From Candidatus Sumerlaeota bacterium (GTDB lineage: Bacteria; UBP6; UBA1177), in contig SLGQ01000073.1 in assembly GCA_007136595.1 (NCBI GenBank), positions 1 through 6,272 on the forward strand: a stretch of 6,272 bases of DNA, written 5' to 3'. Shown one piece after another: positions 1-5,948 of the stretch. The position numbers and the translations under genes are program-made. The notes under the pieces are model-generated. The model searched no databases, was not told where the DNA came from, and was given only the letters and a program-made list of their open reading frames with translations. Within the stretch, counting starts at the first letter, position 1. Every line of letters starts with the position of its first letter.

Positions 1-457
1 GCCCTTTTTCTCTGAATTCATTGCATATTATTTCCGCCTCTATTTTTGACTCGCCGTAGGGACCGACACCTATCATTTTGTCGGTTTCATAAAGCGGATG
101 ATGATCGGGGACACCGTAAACAGCTGTGGAAGAGATCATGACAAATCTTTTTGTTTTATGCTTATACGAAAGCTCAAGAACATTCCTTGTTCCATCAACA
201 TTGGTTGAAAATATCTCTTTCCGTTTTTCAAGAGGAAGTGCCGCAGCGGCATGAATTACCACATCATTTTCAGCTATCAGCTTATCCATAAGGTCCGTAT
301 CTCTCACATCACCTTTTATCAGCTTTACAGACTTGTCATATTCCGACTCATCGTAATCGGCAATGTCAAGAAGTGTAACTTCATCACCTTCTGCAACACA
401 TTTTTTAGTCATGTGAAGTCCGAAAAACCCGGCTCCACCTGTTATCAAAACTTTCAT
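1..457 (-). CDS. NAD-dependent epimerase/dehydratase (extended SDR), N-terminal 152 residues, cut by left edge
   Basis: The product is an extended short-chain dehydrogenase/reductase of the nucleotide-sugar epimerase/dehydratase type, expected to be cytosolic and to alter a sugar carried on a nucleotide or lipid through an NAD(P)-dependent keto intermediate. The N-terminal Rossmann fold is clear: glycine motif GGAGFFG at residues 7-13, acidic Asp31 ending beta-2 (typical of NAD binding), GDVRD at 49-53, HAAA at 69-72, the catalytic Ser/Thr strand ISST at 108-111, and the active-site Tyr134 and Lys138 in YGESK. The substrate-binding C-terminal half lies outside the window, so the exact sugar cannot be named. 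The ATG (457-455) overlaps the TGA of the upstream prenyltransferase by ATGA. An AGGGAG ribosome site lies inside that gene at 465-470, seven bases before the ATG, so translation is probably coupled. Family assignment is firm; substrate is unknown. Confidence 0.93.
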   Translation of the reverse strand, partial: MKVLITGGAGFFGLHMTKKCVAEGDEVTLLDIADYDESEYDKSVKLIKGDVRDTDLMDKLIAENDVVIHAAAALPLEKRKEIFSTNVDGTRNVLELSYKHKTKRFVMISSTAVYGVPDHHPLYETDKMIGVGPYGESKIEAEIICNEFREKG

Positions 458-1338
458 GAAAAAACTCCCTGATATCCGAAATATAAAAATAAACCAACCC
501 AGCAAAGAATAGTGATCTGCAAAAACCTGTCAGTAAAAACAACTTCTGTCGGATTTCCCGTCTTGTTATGAACAAAAGTTAACTGCATATATCTGAAAAT
601 TCCAAGCACGACAAAAAATCCGGTCGAAAAAAGATATTCCGACTTGAAATGGGCAATAACCGCAGGATCAAGAGTATATAAAAGATAAGAAACGATTATT
701 ACCGCACTCATCACGCTCATTGCACCATTTACAAAATCAATCGAATATCCCGATATGGCGTTCCTCACATCAACACCCTTGCTTGCAAGTATCAGATCGT
801 CCCTTCTTTTTGCAAAAGCCAGAAAAAGGCTGAGCAGAAATGTCATTATGATTATCCAGTGAGAAGGTGAAACCCCCTTTACTGCACCGATGTCAGTCCC
901 TGCAAGAAGTCTCATTATGAACCCTGCTGAAATAATGTGTATATCAAGCAGAGGAATGTTTTTAAGCCCGAAAGAATAAAAAATGTTCATAATGAAATAT
1001 GCGGCAATGATAATAACAAGATCAAATCCGGAAACATAAGAAATTCCGAGGGCAAGAGAGATCATGACGGTTGAAATTGCAACACCGTTATTTTTACTTA
1101 CCTTGCCGGAAGCAATGGGTCTCTTTTTCTTTTGAGGATGTTCGCTGTCTTTTTTCATATCCTTGATGTCGTTAATGACATAAACGGCACTCGCTGCAAA
1201 ACAAAAAGCAACAAAAGCAATAAACGCACTTAAAAAAAGTTTCAGATCGAACAAATTCAAAGAAAAAAATAAAGGAAAAAAAATAAGCAGGTTTTTAATA
1301 TACTGCTTAGGTCTTAAAAGAATGAGAACACTTTTCAT
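454..1338 (-). CDS. UbiA-family prenyltransferase, decaprenyl-phosphate phosphoribosyltransferase-like
   Basis: This 294-residue polytopic membrane protein belongs to the UbiA superfamily. The first Asp-rich motif is at 56-68 (N56-D57, D60, D64, H67-P68) and runs into KKRPIASG at 71-78. The second site is around Tyr121-Ser122, Lys126 and Asp132. An AKRRDD stretch at 176-181 and a GNPTEV...DR stretch at 261-271 are typical of the subgroup that includes mycobacterial Rv3806c. Rv3806c moves phosphoribose from PRPP onto decaprenyl phosphate, the first step to lipid-linked arabinose. Eight or nine hydrophobic segments fill the protein and the length is normal. By inference this enzyme makes a polyprenyl-phosphate-linked pentose or related donor, which fits the coupled epimerase that follows. 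A GAGG ribosome site at 1344-1347 lies five bases before the ATG. Activity on quinones or hemes, as in other UbiA branches, is less likely given the motif pattern. Confidence 0.9.
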   Translation of the reverse strand: MKSVLILLRPKQYIKNLLIFFPLFFSLNLFDLKLFLSAFIAFVAFCFAASAVYVINDIKDMKKDSEHPQKKKRPIASGKVSKNNGVAISTVMISLALGISYVSGFDLVIIIAAYFIMNIFYSFGLKNIPLLDIHIISAGFIMRLLAGTDIGAVKGVSPSHWIIIMTFLLSLFLAFAKRRDDLILASKGVDVRNAISGYSIDFVNGAMSVMSAVIIVSYLLYTLDPAVIAHFKSEYLFSTGFFVVLGIFRYMQLTFVHNKTGNPTEVVFTDRFLQITILCWVGLFLYFGYQGVFS

Positions 1339-1364
1339 AAAAACCTCACTAAAAAAGCATCTTC

Positions 1365-1392
1365 ATTATATTTGGTTGTCCTTTTAAGTCAA
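1365..1392 (-). promoter_or_regulatory. Sigma-70-type promoter of the prenyltransferase-epimerase operon
   Basis: Read on the minus strand, TTGACT (1392-1387) is followed after 16 bases by a perfect TATAAT (1370-1365). Transcription would start near 1358, leaving a leader of about 20 bases that contains the GAGG ribosome site. A second TTGACT on the same strand at 1413-1408, 21 bp further upstream, has no matching -10 box and could be chance or part of a binding site. No long inverted repeat overlaps the promoter. Confidence 0.75.
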
Positions 1393-1440
1393 ATTCAGAG
1401 TGAAACCAGTCAAAATTGCCAAAAATAAAAAAACAATAAT

Positions 1441-1468
1441 TTGACTTTTCGTTAGATTCAACTACAAT
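1441..1468 (+). promoter_or_regulatory. Sigma-70-type promoter of the cysteine-rich protein gene
   Basis: TTGACT (1441-1446), a 16-base spacer and TACAAT (1463-1468) make a near-consensus promoter, with a predicted start near 1475. A GGAG ribosome site at 1493-1496 precedes the ATG at 1503 by six bases. The promoter points away from the prenyltransferase promoter, and the two -35 boxes are about 48 bp apart. With no clear terminator before the flavoprotein at 2008, this promoter may serve both plus-strand genes. Confidence 0.75.
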
Positions 1469-1502
1469 ACTTTATGTTTATTTTTTGAAAACGGAGTGAA
1501 AC

Positions 1503-1925
1503 ATGGATGACAACAAGTTGACAAAAGAAAACAAATCTCTTGAAAATGAAAAAGATAGTGAAAAAAATGAACTCTGCTGCAAACATTTCGAGAAAAATCT
1601 CAGCGGAGATGAATCACTGAAAGACCAAATCATTACAGTTACTTCAAACATTACAAATTATATTACCGAGAACAAACTTTCACCCTGCTGCATAGAGTGC
1701 TTTGACGATGAAAATTTGTTTCCGGCAAAAGAACTTAAAGATAGATTTGCAGAAATGTTCAACAAATATGTGGACGGGAACGACCCTGACAGCCCCAACC
1801 CTGAAACAACCGCATTCTACTATATTTCAATGCTTAAATTTGAAATGCTCTGCAATGAATGCATGAAAAAAGAAACTCCTGACCATATCGCAGAAAAAGT
1901 GTTCTCATTAATATTTGACGACTGA
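1503..1925 (+). CDS. Acidic cysteine-rich protein of unknown function
   Basis: I do not recognise this 140-residue protein. It has no signal peptide and no membrane segment, so it is probably cytosolic. The first 40 residues are highly charged (Asp, Glu, Lys, Asn) and likely disordered. The rest looks mainly helical. Seven cysteines fall in three tight groups: Cys25-Cys26 with His28, Cys62-Cys63-x-x-Cys66, and Cys117-x-x-Cys120. Paired CxxC groups of this kind commonly bind zinc or an iron-sulfur cluster; here that is inference. A stretch at 91-101 is rich in Asp, Asn and Pro and looks like a loop. The start is well supported by a promoter and a GGAG site six bases upstream. The flavoprotein gene begins 82 bases after the stop in the same direction, so the two may form an operon, which would suit a redox or metal-linked role but does not prove one. 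Confidence 0.8.
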   Translation: MDDNKLTKENKSLENEKDSEKNELCCKHFEKNLSGDESLKDQIITVTSNITNYITENKLSPCCIECFDDENLFPAKELKDRFAEMFNKYVDGNDPDSPNPETTAFYYISMLKFEMLCNECMKKETPDHIAEKVFSLIFDD

Positions 1926-1987
1926 AATATCAATCCCTTTTCCTTTACATAACCACACAAAAAGTGTAAAAACAGATATGACCCTGA

Positions 1988-2005
1988 TCTTTTACCGGTA
2001 AAAGA
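1988..2005. promoter_or_regulatory. 18-bp perfect palindrome just before the flavoprotein start
   Basis: The sequence TCTTTTACCGGTAAAAGA reads the same on both strands and ends two bases before the ATG at 2008. As DNA it could be an operator for a dimeric repressor. As RNA it could fold into a seven-pair stem with a CCGG loop. The flavoprotein has no good ribosome binding site outside it: the only purine-rich stretch (GGTAAAAG) is the right arm, so folding would hide the translation start. It is not a typical intrinsic terminator because no U tract follows. Function is inferred only. Confidence 0.45.
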
Positions 2006-2007
2006 AC

Positions 2008-2934
2008 ATGAAAGACCTCTTTGATGCCGTAATAGTTGGCGGAGGAGCAGCGGGACTGATGTGTGCCGCTAACATTGATGAAAATGTATCTGCCGCAATT
2101 CTTGAAAAAACTGAAAACATCGGAACAAAACTGTTGATAAGCGGCTCAGGTCAATGCAACATCACAAACAGTTGCGATATTGAAAAGTTTCTTGCAAGTT
2201 ACGGCAGTAACGGCAGATTCCTGAAAAAAGCATTTTACACATTTTCAAATAAAGACACTGAAAAATTTTTTGAACAAAGAGATATCCCCCTTTTTAAAAG
2301 GGAAGATGGTAAAATTTTTCCAAGATCAATGAACTCTAAAGATATCGTTGAAGCTTTAAAAAAAGAGATCAATGCAAAAAAACATAAAGTGATAACCGGC
2401 TGTGAAGTGAGATCCATTGAGTTTAAAAACGACACAAATGTTTTTGAACTAACCACTTCCATCGGGAAAATCGTTGCAAAGTCAGTTGTCATCGCAACTG
2501 GAGGTTCTTCATATCCAGGCACCGGCTCAACAGGTGACGGATACAGACTTGCAAAATCACTTGGGCACACCATTGTAAATATAAAGCCTGCCCTTGTTCC
2601 GCTAAAAATTAACAACTGGGATTATTCTTCAGTTTCAGGCAACTCATTTAAAGAAGCTGCACTCACATATAAACAGGGAGAAAAAAAACTTGTAAGAAAA
2701 GGTGAACTGCTTATTACCCACACCGGAATAAGCGGACCGCTCGTTCTTGATTTTTCAAGGTATCTTGAGAACGAAGACCACATAACAATAAACTTTGCAA
2801 GCAGATACAACAGCGAAACAGTTGCAGAAAAAATATTTGAACTTTTTAGAGAAAAACCGTCATCAAAAGTTGTCAACACCCTTTATAAAATTGGGATCCC
2901 GTTAAACTTTTCACTTATACTTCTAAACATTTAA
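2008..2934 (+). CDS. BaiN/HI0933-family FAD-dependent oxidoreductase, prematurely ended N-terminal part
   Basis: This frame encodes the first 308 residues of a flavoprotein of the HI0933/YhiN/BaiN family, cytosolic FAD-dependent reductases whose substrates are mostly unknown (BaiN is linked to bile-acid reduction in clostridia). The FAD-binding GGGAAG lies at 11-16 with Glu33 at the end of beta-2. The family motif SGSGQCNITN is at 45-54, FPRSMNSKDIVEAL at 104-117, IATGGSSYPGTGSTGDGY at 162-179 and THTGISGPLVLDFSR at 237-251. Members are about 400 residues long. Here the frame ends at TAA 2932-2934, and the last dozen residues (after Pro298) do not resemble the family, although the missing C-terminal block follows directly to 3222. 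The protein as read would lack the last part of its FAD site and is probably inactive unless the frame breaks are sequencing errors. The ribosome site is weak and lies inside a palindrome. Confidence 0.85.
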   Translation: MKDLFDAVIVGGGAAGLMCAANIDENVSAAILEKTENIGTKLLISGSGQCNITNSCDIEKFLASYGSNGRFLKKAFYTFSNKDTEKFFEQRDIPLFKREDGKIFPRSMNSKDIVEALKKEINAKKHKVITGCEVRSIEFKNDTNVFELTTSIGKIVAKSVVIATGGSSYPGTGSTGDGYRLAKSLGHTIVNIKPALVPLKINNWDYSSVSGNSFKEAALTYKQGEKKLVRKGELLITHTGISGPLVLDFSRYLENEDHITINFASRYNSETVAEKIFELFREKPSSKVVNTLYKIGIPLNFSLILLNI

Positions 2935-3222
2935 AACATTAAGGAAAGCAGTTTATGCGGAAAAAAAAAAAAAAAAGAGATAAGAAAAATATCTGAAAAC
3001 CTGTGCAGTTATCATATAAAAACTACAAAAGGAACATTCAACTCCGCAATGACCACTGCAGGCGGAGTGGAACTTACCGAAGTTAATTCAGCAACAATGG
3101 AATCAAAAAAAATCAAAGGACTCTACTTTTGCGGAGAAGTTCTCAACATAGACGGAGACACTGGCGGATACAACATTCAGGCAGCATTTTCAACAGGATA
3201 CTGTGTTGCCAAAAATTTTTGA
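2935..3222 (+). pseudogene. Detached C-terminal part of the BaiN/HI0933-family flavoprotein
   Basis: Translation in the same frame as the 2008 gene, past its stop, gives about 95 residues ending at TGA 3220-3222. They are unmistakably the family C-terminus: TTAGGVELTEV, then TMESKKIKGLYFCGEVLNI, then DGDTGGYNIQAAFSTGY, the block that closes the FAD pocket. Joined to the 308-residue part, the total is about 404 residues, the normal family size. Between Pro298 and this tail, frame 3 (2901-2933) reads V-K-L-F-T-Y-T-S-K-H-L, which fits the family better than the main frame (Pro-x-Lys/Arg-Leu-Phe pattern). The simplest reading is one lost C in the CCC at 2898-2900 and one extra A in the AAAA at 2933-2936. 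There is no convincing separate start for the tail. It is a recent pseudogene or an assembly error. Confidence 0.8.
2961..2976 (+). repeat. Run of 16 adenines inside the flavoprotein tail
   Basis: Sixteen consecutive A residues encode four or five lysines (Gly-Lys-Lys-Lys-Lys-Lys-Glu) in the flavoprotein frame. The frame is the same on both sides, so its present length is compatible with reading through. Such a run is prone to polymerase slippage, in the cell and in sequencing. Confidence 0.95.
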
Positions 3223-3282
3223 AGACCTGAAGAATTCATTTGAAACCGGCGTTTTTTGCACTTTTCCTTCTTACCTAATTAT

Positions 3283-3311
3283 TTGACACTGTTTATTGCG
3301 GCGGTTATTAT
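3283..3311 (+). promoter_or_regulatory. Sigma-70-type promoter of the ion-channel gene
   Basis: A consensus TTGACA (3283-3288), a 17-base spacer and TATTAT (3306-3311) give a strong predicted promoter, with transcription starting near 3318. It lies 61 bases after the flavoprotein tail, so the channel has its own transcription. It also rules against translation starting at the TTG at 3296, which lies between the two promoter boxes. Confidence 0.75.
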
Positions 3312-3339
3312 TGGTTCCAGTATTTGATTCTGTATGGAA

Positions 3340-3346
3340 AGAGGTG
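3340..3346 (+). promoter_or_regulatory. Ribosome binding site fixing the channel start at 3353
   Basis: AGAGGTG lies six bases before the ATG at 3353-3355 and matches the Shine-Dalgarno consensus well. The in-frame TTG at 3296 would add 19 residues with no membrane or domain content, and falls upstream of the predicted transcript start. Confidence 0.75.
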
Positions 3347-3352
3347 TTGCTG

Positions 3353-5737
3353 ATGAAAGGTGGCGGTTATAAAAGGCATATATTTTTACTGAACGAACTT
3401 TTCAAGCATCGTATAACTGACAGGGTAGTCATTTTTACCGTAGTTGCCGCTTCTTTTATTGCTGTTGCATCAATTTTCAGTGGTGCCGTGTGGCTCAATG
3501 ACCTTAATCTTTTGTTTTCAGCCATTTTTGCTGTTGAACTTTCTTTAAGGTTTTTAACTTACGATCAACCTTCCAATAATGCAGGGAAAAAGGAGTATGT
3601 CAAAGAGTGGTGGCTTGACTGGATCGCGACAATCCCCTGGGATCTCCTTCTTGGAATGGTTGTTCCGGGAGCAGGGACATCCGTTGCAAGATTGCTCCGT
3701 CTTCCGAGGATCATCCGTATTTTAAGGTTCAGACATGTAGGGAGAAGCAGATTATTTAAAATCGTTGTTTACCGCTTAAAAAGGCTGATAGAGGGTTCTT
3801 TGATAAAACAAATGTCCGTTTTGGGTTTTTTATCGGCAGTGACAGTTGCGGCATTTGCATTATTGTTCAATTATCTTGGAACTGAATTCGAGCAGGGAGA
3901 CAATATCTGGTTTTCAACAATAACAATGTTCAGTTCAGACAGTCTTTTTGAGGTTGCGGACCAATCCACTGAAATAAAAATACTTATTCTCATTTTAAGT
4001 ACCATAGGGATAGTGGTTTTTAACGGTATTTTGATAGCGATAATTGTGGGACGGCTTGTAGATCACCTTGGAGAACTTAAAAAAGGGCATGGTGAAGTAT
4101 ATGAAAAAAACCACATTATTTTGCTTGGAAGAAGCGAATTCGTTCCCCACATTCTCGATGAACTTGACACCCATTGCCGTATTGAAAAAAAGTTCGTTAA
4201 AACTGTTGTGATGAGGGAAACAGTTTTTGATAACGATGATTTAATTCTCCGTTCCCGTCCCAGAGTTGAAGTGATCCCGAGGGTGGGAGGAGCCTGGAGC
4301 ACCGATTCCCTTGAAAGAATTTCAATGAAAAAAGCTAAAGGGGTGATAGTTTTCGGTGGAATATCAGAATCTTATGATGACCAGAGATTCAATGATGCCC
4401 TTGTGACAAAAACCCTTGTTTCGATGAACTCGATCATTAAAAACACTGAACCTTCAGGTGCTTATGTTCCGGGGATAGTTCTCAACTATGCTGACCCCTC
4501 TCAAATGAAATATGCCAAAGGTTATCTTGAAAGAGATGAAAAATCAGGTGAAAACATTTTTAAAGACGGTAATCCGGTGTTTTTCGATCCGGTATTTTAT
4601 ACTGCAAAACTCTTTTCCTGTCTATGTGTCAACCCCCATTCCTACCGGATATACAATGAACTTCTTACTGCCGAAGGGAGCGAATTTCATGTAATTGATT
4701 CTCCTTTCCCAAAAAACACAAAATTCAGTGACATATTGAACAGTTTCCCAAAAGCTATCCCTGTAGGTTTCCGGAACGGAGCTAAGTTCATTATGGTTCC
4801 CGATCCTTCAGAAATGATACCTGAAGATGGAAAAATAGTTGTTCTTGCCCCCAACTCTTACGATGCCTCCCGTATCCACCCGGCAGGAAAATTGAAAGAT
4901 TGCCGTGAATTGAAGCAATTTGAAGCAATATCTCCAAAAGAAATGAAAAACGGAATAGCTATAATTGGAGTGAACGATAAACTTCCAAGAATAGTGGAAG
5001 AGCTTCATCATCAAAACAGCGGAAAAATTTTTGTAATAGACAACCAGACAGAAAAAGAATTTTCCAAATGGTACAAAGAGCGGCTTTTATCTTTTGAGAT
5101 CGAAATGGAAAAAAGCCCTGAATTCATAGAATGTCACTTTAAAAATGAATCTGAAGTGGAAAACTCGATCCCTTTTAAAGATATTTCAACAGTAATAATA
5201 CTTGCAGACGGACTTCTTCAGAGTAAAAACCCTGACCAGATAGATGCCGACACATTTTCAAGACTTTTAATGGTACAGCACCTTTTTCAGCAGAGAGGAC
5301 GACAGGGAATACACCTGATAATAGAAATACTTACAAAAGACACAGAACATGCTGTAAGCAAATTTGAAAAGTGTTCACATATAGTGGGACCTCTTTTCAT
5401 CGGCAGACTTCTCACCACTTTTGTTCTTTATCCCTTCATGGAAGAAGTTTTTTCAAGATTAATAAAAACAGGGGACATTGACATAGTGTGCAGACCCCTC
5501 AATGAAATCAGATCATTGATCCCGGACCTGCCCAAAACATCCCTTAAATTCAGTAACCTCTTGAATTGCACCCCGTCCCGTTCAATTCCACTTGGCTGGG
5601 TGGAACAACCCTCAGAAAACCACCAAAGATCATTAGGGAACACAATAAAGCACTACAACCACAAAATATTCTTAAACCCCGATAAAAACACAGAAATCCC
5701 TGAAAATGCAGAAATTATCTATGTCTGCAGAGATTGA
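3353..5737 (+). CDS. CASTOR/POLLUX-like ion channel with voltage-sensor module and two RCK-like domains
   Basis: This 794-residue inner-membrane protein looks like a tetrameric cation channel gated by a cytosolic ring. Segments in order: S1 about 24-44, S2 50-69 with Glu62 and Arg66, S3 86-104 with Asp89, S4 110-127 with Arg at 113, 116, 119, 122 and 125, S5 150-175, pore helix 184-193, S6 207-233. The filter, where K+ channels have TVGYG, reads Ser-Ser-Asp-Ser-Leu (194-198), so ordinary K+ selectivity is unlikely. The cytosolic part has a first Rossmann unit from about 252 (HIILLGRSEF) and a second from about 533 (NGIAIIGVND). Between them, YNELLTAEGSEF (434-445), FPKAIPVGFRNGAK (465-478) and DGKIVVLAP (492-500) resemble the CASTOR/POLLUX/DMI1 mid-region, whose plant members are calcium-regulated nuclear cation channels. 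The gene has its own promoter and ribosome site; no partner gene is evident. Channel identity is firm; ion and gating signal are unknown. Confidence 0.88.
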   Translation: MKGGGYKRHIFLLNELFKHRITDRVVIFTVVAASFIAVASIFSGAVWLNDLNLLFSAIFAVELSLRFLTYDQPSNNAGKKEYVKEWWLDWIATIPWDLLLGMVVPGAGTSVARLLRLPRIIRILRFRHVGRSRLFKIVVYRLKRLIEGSLIKQMSVLGFLSAVTVAAFALLFNYLGTEFEQGDNIWFSTITMFSSDSLFEVADQSTEIKILILILSTIGIVVFNGILIAIIVGRLVDHLGELKKGHGEVYEKNHIILLGRSEFVPHILDELDTHCRIEKKFVKTVVMRETVFDNDDLILRSRPRVEVIPRVGGAWSTDSLERISMKKAKGVIVFGGISESYDDQRFNDALVTKTLVSMNSIIKNTEPSGAYVPGIVLNYADPSQMKYAKGYLERDEKSGENIFKDGNPVFFDPVFYTAKLFSCLCVNPHSYRIYNELLTAEGSEFHVIDSPFPKNTKFSDILNSFPKAIPVGFRNGAKFIMVPDPSEMIPEDGKIVVLAPNSYDASRIHPAGKLKDCRELKQFEAISPKEMKNGIAIIGVNDKLPRIVEELHHQNSGKIFVIDNQTEKEFSKWYKERLLSFEIEMEKSPEFIECHFKNESEVENSIPFKDISTVIILADGLLQSKNPDQIDADTFSRLLMVQHLFQQRGRQGIHLIIEILTKDTEHAVSKFEKCSHIVGPLFIGRLLTTFVLYPFMEEVFSRLIKTGDIDIVCRPLNEIRSLIPDLPKTSLKFSNLLNCTPSRSIPLGWVEQPSENHQRSLGNTIKHYNHKIFLNPDKNTEIPENAEIIYVCRD

Positions 5738-5948
5738 TGGGATGATGACAAAAACGAATTCAGAGTTGTTGTTGATTTCATCTTTATCTAAAATACTTGA
5801 CAGTTATACATTGTCTGCTAATTTGAACAGGTTTGATTTTTCAAGATTGAAAGAGTCGAAAATTTTTAACACCCCGGATCACATCGCCCCGGGAACCCTC
5901 TTCACCGACAGACATCCTTCTAAAAGAAACTGTTTGCCATTTTAATAT
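5738..5948. other. Convergent intergenic region, no convincing gene
   Basis: This 211-bp stretch separates the channel stop from the WYL-gene stop. A plus-strand frame from ATG 5742 or 5745 to TAA 5945 could encode about 67 residues, but it lacks a good ribosome site, shows no recognisable motif, and uses TTG leucine codons heavily, whereas the flanking genes favour CTT. A promoter-like TTGACA (5797-5802) with TAATTT 16 bases later has no obvious gene downstream on that strand. I see no GC-rich hairpin followed by a T tract, so no terminator can be called for either gene. The only small inverted repeat is an AT-rich one at 5839-5852. Confidence 0.5.

Noticed and set aside
251..472. Plus-strand open frame of 73 codons
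   Set aside because: It lies opposite the start of the epimerase, whose motifs are unmistakable on the minus strand; its product has no recognisable feature.
1944..1970. TTTACA...TGTAAA inverted repeat after the cysteine-rich gene as a terminator
   Set aside because: The stem is short and AT-rich and no T tract follows, so a terminator cannot be supported.
1978..2001. Seven-codon leader frame (ATG 1978 to TAA 1999-2001) ahead of the flavoprotein
   Set aside because: It has no ribosome site and no run of regulatory codons. It ends inside the palindrome probably by chance.
2235..2879. Two minus-strand open frames (126 and 85 codons) opposite the flavoprotein
   Set aside because: They lie wholly antisense to conserved flavoprotein motifs and have no ribosome sites or family features.
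3223..3270. CCGGCG followed by six T residues as an intrinsic terminator of the flavoprotein gene
   Set aside because: No complementary arm upstream forms a stable hairpin.
3353..3960. Ordinary voltage-gated K+ channel identity
   Set aside because: The voltage-sensor part fits, but the TVGYG filter is absent and the cytosolic segments resemble CASTOR/POLLUX proteins rather than Kv channels.
4063..5643. Four open frames (60-79 codons) on either strand within the channel gene
   Set aside because: All lie inside the long channel frame, which has continuous family-like sequence there; none has its own signals.
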